A stretch of DNA of 51,691 nt from Gyrodactylus bullatarudis (taxonomy: Eukaryota; Platyhelminthes; Monogenea; Gyrodactylidea; Gyrodactylidae). This document shows, one piece after another, positions 44,501 through 51,691 of this stretch (positions within the stretch are counted from its first letter, which is position 1; the number at the start of each line of letters is the position of its first letter). The translations under genes were made by a program, and so were the position numbers. The notes under the pieces were generated by a model. It did not search any database, was not told where the DNA came from, and saw only the letters and a program-made list of their open reading frames with translations. Location: positions 92,332 through 144,022 of the forward strand of contig SSNU01000261.1 of assembly GCA_012064415.1 (NCBI GenBank). Reading direction: 5' to 3'.

Positions 44501-47500
44501 TAGTGGTAACGCTGAAGAATCATCTATACTAAGAGTAAGTTTTCCAAACTGAATTTTACTAATATTAGTTAAAATTTCTTGGCAAAATTTTTCAAAATCA
44601 AAAAAATCAGAACTCAGTCAGATTTTTGAAATTGCTAACTTGGAAAATCTACCGCTAGTTTAGATTTCAAACTGCATTTTATATTTCTTGAAGAAAAGAA
44701 ATAGGAATTCGGCGCCCTCGCTAGATTTGAAATATGCCATAACTTTCTTAAAATTTGATTTTTTCAATTTTTTTTCTTCAGATCCTGAAAGTGGAACCTA
44801 CGATCTAGATTCCAAAAAATCTTGATCAATTTTGATTTCTTGATGAAAAAATTTTTAATTTTGTAAAAATCATCAATTCCCATTAATTAGCTTTAGATAT
44901 AAATTCTTATTTAAATATTAATTTTGATTAATTTTATTTCAAAGGTACATGCTGTCAGGAGTCTTATAAAAGCAACTGGTCTTGGAAAATTGTATCAACT
45001 ATTGGCTTGGTTCTTTAACCTTTTACATCCGAGTTCAATATCATATGGATATCGAAAAGCTAGAGGTGTTACTTTTGACAATTTGATCATTGGTCTAATG
45101 GGACTTCAAATTGGTCTGATAATTGGTGGAATTCGCTTTTTCCTTGGCATATTCAAGTTTGCCTTTCTATTAGTCTATGAGATTGCTAGTGGGAGAAATC
45201 TTCCAAAGCCACCTGTTATTTTAAATGCTGAATTAAAGGAAAGCCTCAGAAAGATTCAAGGCATTGATAACATTGCAAATCCAAATTCACCGAGTTACTA
45301 CACGATCGGTGATGGGTGTAATGGAGACACAGGAGAATGGCAAAATGCTTTACAGGTAACCCATTAGAACTAGACAAGTTTATTTTTCTAAAAGGTTTTT
45401 CTTTTGGCATGTTCTTCTTCAAAATACTAACAAAATTAAATAATTAACTTAGCATATGGTAGTGTACAAAATCTGAGCATTTTATTCGCGCTTAAATCTA
45501 AGAGTCAGGACCCAGATTTTAACTCTTGTAATGATTAATAGAAAATTTAGTGTGAGCACGATAACATCTCTACGAAAATGACATAAATTCAAGATTTTTA
45601 ATTTTAGTCGGAATCTACAAATATTTGAGTCTTTTAAAATATAGATTTCAATCTATAAATCTTGAAAAAACTTTTAGTGCTCCAATGCACTATGAAGATG
45701 ATTTTAGAATTTTACAATTATTTTCCGTTGGTAGGGCTACAAAACATGGCTACTACCAGAGGAACGTCAACTGAAGTTGGAAAGGGTTGATCCAAATGCA
45801 TACACAGAAAGGTTGAGTAAAAATCTCAAGGAAACTCAAGAACGCATTAACGACCAGGATGAACTGAAAAAATCTAAAAAGATTACTTCCAAGGTAATGA
45901 AGAAACATGAAGAGCTTCAACCCAAGTCGAAGAAACAAGATGATGACATTGTACCCATTGATACCTCAACCTATCTAATATCATTCTTTTCTCACAATTT
46001 CTATCGATTCAAAATGTGCGCTCTTATTTTGGCCTTCTTCATAAACTTTTTACTTTTATTCTACAAGGTAAGCCTATAAGCAATTTTTTTGTATTTGTAT
46101 TTTAACTTTATCTTATCATTCAAGGTTGAAAGAATGGAAAAAGATGATTTGGAAGAAAACGAAGAGCTCATATCCAAACTAGGTGATGTTATTGGTGATG
46201 CTCTGTCTCCTGGTGATAGTGATGATGCCGATGATGAAGACAAATATATAGAATGGGTCACTTTAGCTGATAAAGCAAACTACATTGGTCCATTGTTCCT
46301 GATATTTGCCTTTATGCATTCGTTGTTTTCATTTTCAGCTTTAATCGCTTATTACTACCTAAAAGTTAGTCGATTTTATTTACAAGCCATGTATTTTCTA
46401 CCTCTGAAAGAAGTTGGTCTGGTTTGAATTTTTCTAGAATGATCCTAACAAAAAATAACTGATTACCACTATTGAATATTTGACAGATTTTGGATCATCA
46501 AAATTTTATTGAAATTCAATCAAGAAAAAAAAGAGCAAGAAATCAAAATTTTACCTAGCATATTTGATTTCCTTGACGTGATCCTAAAAAATCAACTTGT
46601 GATCACTCTCTCACTTTGAAATCAAATTTGACTCATATACAAACTCCTAAGACTGAATGCATTTGAAGAAACTAATTTTTTTTTATTTTGGCCTGATTAA
46701 TATTTCTGAAAAGATCATGGCTTGCCCATCTGACGAACGGCTTCAAAGATCTATTTAGCTATCTTATTTGAATCGCGAATGATCATCCAAAAGATCTAAC
46801 ATTTTTAAAAAGATATTGCTTTCGATCAGTACATCGAATCCAATTTACACACGTTAATTTTGTTATTGATTACAAATCATGAAATACAGTTATTATTCAC
46901 GTTTCAAATCTGAAATTGAAATCATAAGTTATCCAAGTTGAGAATTAAAAACTCAATTTTTATCTATTCACACAGGTTCCATTGGTTATTTTCAAACGAG
47001 AAAAGGAGATAAGTCGAAAATTGGAATTTGAAGGAATGTGGATTGTTGAACAGCCAAAAGATGAAGATATCGGTGCTCATTGGGATAAGTTAGTTCTGTC
47101 TACACCCTCATTTCCGGCAATGTACTGGGAGAAATTCGTAAAGAAAAAGGTTATCAACAAGTATTCTGATCAGTATAACCCGGAGGAAATAAAGAATCTT
47201 CTCGGTGTCGATCAACAAGCTCAAACAAACTCTGGATTTCTTTCCAGCATATCGGCTAAAATTGATTTTCAATATTCCATTTGGAAATGGGGTGTCATTT
47301 TCATGGATAAAGTGAGCTTCATCTGATTTGAATTCCAAGAGGAATTGTTTTTCAAATTTTATTTCATTTGATAACAGCCGTTTCTCTACCTCGTGGTCTA
47401 CTTCCTTATTTCATTTGCTGGAAACTGGAACTATTTTTGTTTTGCATTCCATCTTGTCGATATTGCTGTCTCCTTCAAGACTTTACGGACAATTTTACAA

Positions 47501-49026
47501 TCAGTTACTCATAATGGTAAACAAGTCGTGTTAACCGTCATGATGACATCAGTTGTTGTATATCTCTACACAGTTGTTGCTTTCAACTTTTTCCGTAAAT
47601 TCTATGTCCAAGACGGTGAAGAAGAAGGTGAAAAAGACTTCAAATGTCTCGATATGATGACTGTGAGTTGAAAAGACTGACTTTTTTCTTTCAAATTACA
47701 CATTTATCAAGTCAAAATAAAGCATATCTGAGCAAGTTCAAAATAATAATTTGACCTCGTCATGGGAAAATTAGCGTTCTATTCTCATAATAGTCAAACA
47801 TCACTATTTCTTCTACTATAGTTGGTCAAAATTTCATGATATTTTCATGTGAACACTTTTTATCAAACACTTGTCTTTCATTCTCGTCAAATTAACGTGT
47901 CTCCTCCATAAAAAATTCTATCAATTGAGTTTTATTTACTCAAAACGTTTAATAACACAATACTCTTTCTTTTTAGTGCTTCATCTTTCATTTCCATACT
48001 GGTCTCAGAGCTGGCGGTGGCATTGCTGATGAAATTGAGTCTCCTGAAGGTGACCCAAGCGAATTTGCTCGTATCGTATTTGATGTTACTTTTTTCTTCT
48101 TTGTGATTGTCATCCTATTAAATATCGTCCAAGGTCTCATTATTGATGCTTTCGGAGAGCTTCGTGACCAAATGGAACAAATCAGAAGTGACTTAGAATC
48201 TCAATGCTTTATTTGTGGCATTGGCAAAGATTATTTTGATCAAGAGCCACATGGATTCGAGACGCATGTTGAAAAAGAACATAACTTTGCAAACTATTTG
48301 TTTGTTTGACTCTTAAAAAATTTAACCTTATCTTAACGTTTTTCCTTTTTTTAGATTCTTCCTTATGCATATTGTAAATAAAGCTGAAACAGAATACACA
48401 GGTCAGGTTAGTTCAGTTAAAATCGATTTTATTACATTCATTGGTAACCAATTATTGGTCATACTTATCAGTGACAAATTTTTGGGGAAAAATAGAATTT
48501 ATGAATATATTTTGTCTTTTCTTTAAGTTGTTAGTTTTATAAGACTATTTGATATGAATACCCAATTATATCTGTGAAAGTTATTACAATAGCATGGATG
48601 ATTGGCAATTTGTTTGATCATCAAGCAATTTTGTGATAAATTAAAGTTTAAAGAGAATCTCTTACAGGTTGAACAAAAATTGCGAATCCCAAATTAAATT
48701 ATTTCGGATAATATTTCCAAAAATCTCCTTTGAGTTTTATGCTACTTACAGGTAGTGAATGTTTATAATCATGAATTAAAAAAGGTGTGCACTTCCTAAA
48801 GGCTCCAAGTTGAGGGACCACTGTATCTGAGCCCATCTCTGATCTAAGAATCAATATATTATTAGATACATTACTAATGTGCAATGCTAGCAAATAATCT
48901 TAATTCCCTCATTCATGAATTTCTTATGCCTAGGAAACCTATGTATGGGAACTATATCAGAGACGTTGTTGGGATTTCTTCCCTAGTGGAGAGTGTTTCA
49001 GGAAACAAAATGAAGATAAATTATAG
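11564..49026 (+). CDS. RyR: Ryanodine receptor (intracellular calcium release channel)
   Basis: Sixty-four exons with consistent phases can be joined from ATG 11564 to TAG 49024-49026, giving about 5,556 residues (known RyRs are about 5,000-5,100). The order is complete: N-terminal trefoil, MIR, RIH, three SPRY domains, two pairs of RyR repeats, RIH/RIH-associated regions, paired EF-hands, transmembrane pore and CFIC...H...H C-terminal zinc site. The protein forms the tetrameric Ca2+ release channel of the sarco/endoplasmic reticulum. First exons: 11564-11608, 11640-11750, 11782-11883, 11919-11990, 12025-12100, 12145-12257, 12852-12951, 13012-14000. The start fits the RyR N-terminus (ASFLRT before the trefoil). 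Oddities: selectivity filter GGGIAD instead of GGGIGD, canonical EF-hands, inserted loops in MIR and SPRY1, and a non-consensus donor at 23280. The largest intron (23526-28956) holds a retroelement; the 29672-32252 intron contains an assembly gap. Confidence 0.96.
14566..19463 (+). other. RyR: RyR SPRY1-3 and RyR repeats 1-2
   Basis: Exons: rest of 14065-15087, then 15346-15723, 15784-16288, 16789-16997, 17107-17203, 17263-17464, 17542-17649, 17709-17822, 17888-17972 (or to 18008), 18073-18190, 18243-18403, 18440-18562, 18619-18933, 19101-19463. SPRY1 begins at [13 protein letters not shown] and contains a polyproline insertion. The repeat pair shows LAENIHEMW and [22 protein letters not shown]2 follows from RTYRVQKN, and SPRY3 ends with [10 protein letters not shown]. 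Between SPRY2 and SPRY3 lie Lys-rich and Gly/Ser-rich linker exons (18073-18562) without counterparts that I recognise. The open frame running on past 16997 is intron read-through; the true acceptor is at 17107. The 16289-16788 intron holds nothing recognisable. Confidence 0.88.
19515..23525 (+). other. RyR: RyR junctional/central solenoid exons
   Basis: Exons 19515-19815, 19875-20127, 20187-20429, 20488-20609, 20665-20822, 20894-21584, 21644-22156, 22236-23011, 23061-23279, 23337-23525. Landmarks are [69 protein letters not shown] and [20 protein letters not shown], all matching the RIH-type helical repeats between SPRY3 and the third RyR repeat. The end of exon 21644-22156 is rich in Gln and Asn (about 22030-22150). 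Splicing after CAT at 23277-23279 needs a GTTCGT donor to reach the next exon at 23337. Confidence 0.88.
23834..24052. repeat. Left end repeat of the Gypsy element (inverted copy)
   Basis: It reads 5'-AGGAAAAGACAATGAG ... GAAACTTGATCAA on the plus strand. The copy at 26924-27141 gives the same reading on the minus strand. Near-identity suggests a recent origin or gene conversion. Confidence 0.8.
24358..25226 (-). pseudogene. Integrase core fragment of the Gypsy element
   Basis: The retroviral-type integrase catalytic core is recognisable. The first Asp is in HMDFAGP, the second in VTDNAKCF, and the Glu follows [10 protein letters not shown]. After the core comes a C-terminal domain ending in a short basic tail. 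An in-frame TAG at 25141-25143 lies between the first and second catalytic Asp, probably in place of a Trp codon. The N-terminal zinc-binding part is missing: the frame meets the truncated reverse transcriptase at about 25228. Enzyme activity is therefore not expected. Confidence 0.85.
25227..25601 (-). pseudogene. Reverse transcriptase N-terminal fragment (Gypsy)
   Basis: It carries the start of a Ty3/Gypsy reverse transcriptase: the primer-grip-side block with [19 protein letters not shown] and the first catalytic Asp block [18 protein letters not shown]. It stops at TAG 25227-25229, before the YxDD active-site block. The rest of the polymerase, RNase H and the integrase zinc domain are deleted, so this is a dead internal-deletion copy. 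Confidence 0.85.
25653..26911 (-). pseudogene. Gag zinc-knuckle and protease region (Gypsy), frameshifted
   Basis: A minus-strand leader ATG near 26911 starts a short frame that stops after about 40 codons. Several overlapping frames follow, consistent with frameshifts in Gag. The longest frame (25653-26567) holds two CCHC-type knuckles ([13 protein letters not shown] and [14 protein letters not shown]) for nucleic-acid binding. An aspartic protease core, [12 protein letters not shown], with the catalytic DSGA follows. A basic Ser/Arg/Lys-rich stretch precedes the knuckles. Plus-strand frames here are shadows. Confidence 0.8.
26924..27141. repeat. Right end repeat of the Gypsy element (probable 5' LTR)
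   Basis: Inverted, almost identical partner of 23834-24052. Its inner edge abuts ATTGGCGAC and the leader ATG on the minus strand, as expected of a 5' LTR followed by a primer-binding region. Confidence 0.75.
27568..27907. repeat. Imperfect fold-back element in the RyR intron
   Basis: The left arm begins CTTCTCCTCC and the right arm ends GGAGGAGAAG. Further in, the arms share GAAAGC-CACATC, TATAATCCT, AGGCCAAGT and TTTTTCACTTTTT with many substitutions. Total length is about 340 bp with no coding content. It is best read as an old MITE-like insertion. Confidence 0.55.
30455..31805. repeat. Long inverted repeat enclosing an assembly gap
   Basis: The left arm (about 30455-30625) and right arm (about 31637-31805) are reverse complements over roughly 170 bp. 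Shared stretches include AAAGGCGATGCCAGGTTTG, TTCACCTCCTTAGAGGTGAG and an AATAAAGCGC block in opposite orientations. The gap between them is unsequenced. This fits a DNA transposon or fold-back element whose interior could not be assembled. Open frames reported across the gap are meaningless. Confidence 0.8.
30714..31636. other. Assembly gap (923 N)
   Basis: A run of undetermined bases lying wholly inside a RyR intron. The left edge is GT-rich. The stated length may be an estimate. Confidence 0.99.
34690..34856. repeat. Tandem repeat array inside the MULE
   Basis: A roughly 30-bp unit with core ACATTTTTGACTACACTTT is repeated. The last two 76-78-bp higher-order units each consist of a short copy plus a copy ending CTGGTGGAGAAGTGTATT. 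The core also occurs, more spaced, from the left TIR at 34456 onward, so the array grew out of the TIR sequence. Confidence 0.85.
35036..35622 (-). pseudogene. MULE transposase C-terminal fragment with SWIM zinc finger
   Basis: The frame is open from the inner edge of the right TIR and begins with [19 protein letters not shown], a block typical of the C-terminal region of Mutator-like transposases. It then shows a SWIM-type zinc site (CSC, then CKHF; pattern CxC...CxH) and ends in a basic tail ([14 protein letters not shown]). The catalytic DDE region and N-terminus are absent, apparently removed by an internal deletion that joined the tail to the TIR. No ATG start is evident. Confidence 0.82.
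38546..38586 (+). repeat. 41-nt intronic repeat, copy 1
   Basis: TTCAATAGGAAAATTG continuing to GATGAAATCTGAAA. It is identical over 41 bases to 42281-42321, in the same orientation, in another RyR intron. Function unknown. Confidence 0.85.
39525..41179 (+). other. RyR intron of 1.65 kb, no gene seen
   Basis: AT-rich, with no coding frame beyond about 20 codons of read-through after the 39524 donor and no recognisable element. It runs from GTAGGT to a TTTTAG acceptor before the Glu-rich exon. Confidence 0.7.
41180..49026 (+). other. RyR: RyR C-terminal block: EF-hands, transmembrane pore, zinc site
   Basis: Exons 41180-41263 (Glu-rich), 41505-41604, 41664-42193, 42495-42752, 42842-42907, 42965-43044, 44063-44534, 44945-45355, 45735-46067, 46125-46364, 46976-47311, 47378-47662, 47977-48299, 48355-48406, 48934-49026. 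EF-hand loops are [12 protein letters not shown] (42971-43006) and [12 protein letters not shown] (44094-44129). Hydrophobic helices include [15 protein letters not shown], a pair around [28 protein letters not shown] and the pore-lining [20 protein letters not shown]. The filter is GGGIAD at 48013-48030. The tail CFICGI...[10 protein letters not shown] matches the C-terminal zinc site; the protein ends [11 protein letters not shown]. The 43045-44062 and 46365-46975 introns hold no gene. Confidence 0.92.
42281..42321 (+). repeat. 41-nt intronic repeat, copy 2
   Basis: Identical partner of 38546-38586, in the RyR intron 42194-42494, same strand. Confidence 0.85.
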
Positions 49027-49135
49027 TAATACCTGAAGAAAATGTATCAGCTCAAGAAAATCCTTCCCAATAATCTTAAAGAATGAAACTACTAAATTTT
49101 TTTTTCTCTAGACAAATTAATATTATTCTATTGCA

Positions 49136-49141
49136 AATAAA
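49136..49141 (+). promoter_or_regulatory. Candidate polyadenylation signal of RyR
   Basis: AATAAA about 110 bases after the RyR stop, between two convergent genes. Position and strand fit, but chance AATAAA is frequent here. Confidence 0.45.
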
Positions 49142-49247
49142 CACCTCAATAGTTATGAAAAAATATTAGTTTTTACTGGTTTCTTTCAGAAAAAAATGTA
49201 TGATAAATTAATGAATAAAGGCATTTTGAAAATAAAACTGTTTTTAT

Positions 49248-50053
49248 TTAAATTTTATCAGCTAAAGAACTCATCAACCTTTGCTGATTAACTTTAAAGT
49301 TTTTACATGCGTCCCTAGTATCTTGGTCAATCTCATAGGATGATAATTCACTCATTGTGAACGGATTTTTACCAGGATGAGTCTTCCAAAATTCAAGAAG
49401 AGTTGACTCGTTTATTCGAATTGAATCGCTTATAATAATACAGTCATTTAAAGGTTCATGGGTGATTGGGTCTAAGAGTGATTGAGGATATTCAATTTCT
49501 GAAATAGTCGTTTCATTACTCGGATTATCTTTTAATTTTTTTTCGACTGCTATTTGATTTTCAGTGAGACAAAATTTAATTGAACCAATTGCAGGTGAAA
49601 GACGATCATGCATCTCATTAACAATGATTCCGAAGATAAAGGAGGATTTTCTTCTGATTGGCACTGAGCTATTCTTGTCAATCATCAGAACAATAAAATC
49701 ATTGAAAATTTCTTTAATATGAACAATTATAGGATCATAGCTTTTCTGAAGAAATTTTAGCTGACAAAATGGAGCTATCTTGATATAAGATTTTATATTA
49801 TTACCTTCTTAGAAATTATCTTTGAAAAAGTTGATTCTTCAAGTTCTTGATCCATATATACAATTGTATTGATACTCTTAATAAAGTGTCGGTGGAAAAA
49901 TGGATAAATTTTAATCTCAGCAACTGAATGTGGGTATTTTATTTTGAACAATCGAATATACGGACATTTGAAGCATGGTAATAAGGCCTGCCCACTAGCT
50001 TCATCATATTTATCACTCGGTAAATTACATATGGATTCAAAAGATTTATACAT
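49248..50053 (-). CDS. RNF37/UBOX5-like U-box protein (short form)
   Basis: Two exons, 50053-49805 and 49760-49248, separated by a 44-nt intron, give 253 residues. The second half has a U-box-like stretch, LLDPITHEPLNDCIII followed by NESTLLEF and NPFT. This resembles the RNF37 (UBOX5) U-box pattern LDPIT...STLE...DPFT. The N-terminal half (CPYIRLFKIKYPHSVAEIKI) resembles the N-terminal RNF37 domain. U-box proteins are E3 ubiquitin ligases that recruit an E2 without bound zinc. The known human protein is about twice as long and ends in a RING finger, which is absent here. The gene is convergent with RyR and divergent from sepiapterin reductase. Assignment rests on remembered motif similarity only. 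Confidence 0.55.
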
Positions 50054-50159
50054 TAAAAATACATTAATAAATTATTCCTGAAAGCGTTCTTATGTTTACT
50101 GTGGTAATTCAAATGCAAGATTTTTAAAAGTCAATCCAGGTTGGAAAATTTCAATAAAA
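50054..50159. promoter_or_regulatory. Short divergent promoter region
   Basis: Only 106 bp separate the start codons of the minus-strand U-box gene and the plus-strand sepiapterin reductase gene. Both proximal promoters must fit or overlap here unless upstream exons exist. No clear motif could be assigned. Confidence 0.5.
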
Positions 50160-51125
50160 ATGAATGACTGTATTTGTAGATCAAATTTTAAGAATATTTG
50201 GTATGGAGGCGATTTATTTTGTGTTGTTACTGGTGCTAATAGAGGTATTGGATTAGTCCTTGCTAAACAGTTAATTCAAGAATTCACAAACCCTGATAAA
50301 AGTATAAGCTCATTAAACTTGTTATTAATAGCAAGAAAGAAAGAATCTCTTACAGAGAAAATAAAAGCTTTCCATTCAAAAGTTCATGTCGAATTCAAAG
50401 GAACTTTCAATTTATTAATTGATACAAACTCATGCTTCGATTTAGCTAAATTAAGCGAAAAGGAAATCTTAAAATCATTTGATGCCCTGAAAAGTATTGA
50501 AAGTGAAAATCTCTCAAGAAATTCCTTCTATCTATTTTTTCATAATGCTGCAACTCTAGGAGAGGTTAAAATACCTAATCATGGTTATATTTCAATTGCT
50601 AAACAAAATGAGTATTTACAAATAAATTTCACATCAATGACAGCATTGAATGCCAGATTTCTAGAACTATTTATTCGAGAAAAGAAGAGTCAATTGCAGC
50701 TTCAAAACTTTATTATTGTCAACTTATCCAGTTTGGCTGGTCAAATACCATTTGATCATATGTTTCAATATTGCTCGATTAAAGCAGCTCGAGACATGTA
50801 CATAAAATGTTTAACGAAAGATTTACCAGATATATGTGCAATAAATTTTTCCCCAGGGCCGGTAAAAACTGAAATGTGGGATGAATTGTGCAAAGATAAT
50901 GGATCAGAAGAATCAAGAAAGAAATGTAGAGAGATGATCGAAATGAACAATGTAAACACAGCCGAATATTCTGTTAGCATACTTCTCAAATGGATTAAAA
51001 AGCTAGAATTTAAAGAAGGAAAATGTATTCATAACGCTAATGTGTGCAAAGTTCACGAAGATAAATTTCTCGATTATTCAAAAGGATCATATATATCAGT
51101 CGATTTTGAGAAAGAGTTGAAATAA
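50160..51125 (+). CDS. SPR: Sepiapterin reductase (short-chain dehydrogenase/reductase)
   Basis: A single-exon frame of 321 codons. The Rossmann nucleotide site CVVTGANRGIG is at residues 22-32. FFHNAA follows in the middle, NLSSLAG holds the catalytic Ser, and YCSIKAARDM supplies Tyr and Lys (YxxxK). NFSPGPVKTEMW is the substrate-side motif typical of sepiapterin reductase. The enzyme performs the last NADPH-dependent steps of tetrahydrobiopterin synthesis in the cytosol; BH4 serves aromatic amino acid hydroxylases. The protein is longer than the usual roughly 260 residues, partly from an N-terminal extension of about 20 residues, so a downstream start is possible although no second Met lies before the nucleotide site. 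AATAAA overlaps the stop codon at 51121-51126. Confidence 0.88.
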   Translation: MNDCICRSNFKNIWYGGDLFCVVTGANRGIGLVLAKQLIQEFTNPDKSISSLNLLLIARKKESLTEKIKAFHSKVHVEFKGTFNLLIDTNSCFDLAKLSEKEILKSFDALKSIESENLSRNSFYLFFHNAATLGEVKIPNHGYISIAKQNEYLQINFTSMTALNARFLELFIREKKSQLQLQNFIIVNLSSLAGQIPFDHMFQYCSIKAARDMYIKCLTKDLPDICAINFSPGPVKTEMWDELCKDNGSEESRKKCREMIEMNNVNTAEYSVSILLKWIKKLEFKEGKCIHNANVCKVHEDKFLDYSKGSYISVDFEKELK

Positions 51126-51548
51126 AAATTATAATTAAATTTTTAATTTGTTGTAGAAAGATAATTCTTAATGTCTTCTGTAAGCAGTGCAAACGTTGAG
51201 AGTATATTGAAAAAAAAGATCTTGGTGAGAAACGAAGCAAAATTTTATTTCCGGGCTCATTACACATGAGCCAATGAAAATCATGGAGGTTCCTGAGTAC
51301 TATTCGAAACCAATTATGATCTATAAAGATATTCATGTGAATAATCAACCTATTCTTGAACTACCCTATTCTTAATACAATTGTGTATGTCACTTGGTAA
51401 GCAGGATAATGATTCAGGGGATATGTTCTCATTGAAGAGGTGTGTTGAGAAATGGAATGGTGAAGGGCTCGGACCGATATAGCAAGGGGTAAGACGGTGA
51501 GAGAGAATGAGAGGGGCAAATGTGGCTGATGGTACGGCGGCGACGAGT
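51126..51548. other. Intergenic, no protein gene seen
   Basis: An AT-rich first part is followed from about 51450 by a more GC-rich, purine-rich stretch leading into the tRNA. Minus-strand open frames here translate the antisense of the tRNA and its flank and are not credible proteins. Confidence 0.6.
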
Positions 51549-51620
51549 GCGAATGTGGTGTAAGGGTTAGCATGGCTGCCTTCCAAGCAGTCGACCCGGG
51601 TCCGATTCCCGGCATTCGCA
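51549..51620 (+). tRNA. tRNA-Gly (anticodon UCC), with C at position 55
   Basis: The 72-nt cloverleaf is complete. The 7-bp acceptor stem GCGAATG/CATTCGC is perfect, with discriminator A. The anticodon arm is CTGC-CTTCCAA-GCAG with anticodon TCC, and the T stem is CCGGG/CCCGG. The D stem includes G-U pairs. The T loop reads TCCGATT where nearly all tRNAs have TTCGATT, so the base normally converted to pseudouridine-55 is C. This also changes the internal B box. It may be a slightly diverged gene, a tRNA pseudogene or a tRNA-derived repeat. No clear run of four or more T follows before the window ends. Confidence 0.85.
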
Positions 51621-51691
51621 TGCTTTATCAATAATTTACACGAATCGTATTCGCCCCTCACACTGTTACAGCCATGCGGACTTTTTGCATC

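Noticed and set aside
51350..51661. Minus-strand frames with a GNRTRVDCLEG-like protein
   Set aside because: This is the antisense translation of the tRNA-Gly gene and flank, a known source of false proteins.

Overview
The window is AT-rich animal nuclear DNA with GT-AG introns, many of them very short (the smallest supported ones are 31 nt). It carries two large muscle/signalling genes, two small genes and a glycine tRNA. Gene content and the RyR sequence point to an invertebrate with a compact gene structure. A mite-like arthropod is possible, but the sequence alone does not settle the phylum. No bacterial features, operons or CRISPR arrays are present.

Layout. 1-1916 holds no recognisable gene. 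1917-about 11206 (minus) is a protein kinase N gene whose ten exons join in phase to 987 codons. A gap of about 360 bp separates it from a divergently transcribed ryanodine receptor gene, 11564-49026 (plus). I could join 64 exons in phase for that gene, giving about 5,556 residues, so it looks intact despite several mobile elements in its introns. Tail-to-tail with it is a short RNF37-like U-box gene (49248-50053, minus). That gene is head-to-head, 106 bp apart, with a sepiapterin reductase gene (50160-51125, plus). A tRNA-Gly(UCC)-like gene lies at 51549-51620.

Mobile DNA sits almost entirely in introns. There is a decayed Ty3/Gypsy element whose end repeats are inverted instead of direct (23834-27141). 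A MULE deletion derivative has 100-bp terminal inverted repeats and an 8-bp target duplication (34456-35701). An 82-bp piggyBac-type MITE is flanked by TTAA (9929-10010). There are two fold-back elements (7215-7529, 27568-27907) and an inverted repeat wrapped around a 923-base assembly gap (30455-31805).

How the genes relate. RyR is the sarco/endoplasmic reticulum calcium release channel and PKN is a Rho-effector kinase. Sepiapterin reductase makes tetrahydrobiopterin, and the U-box protein is a probable ubiquitin ligase. They form no obvious pathway; the two head-to-head pairs suggest shared promoter regions only.

I see no convincing new multi-gene system. The most unusual biology is inside the RyR: an Ala in the normally invariant selectivity-filter motif, two canonical EF-hand loops, a Ser at a conserved S4-region Gly, and two inserted loops in N-terminal domains.
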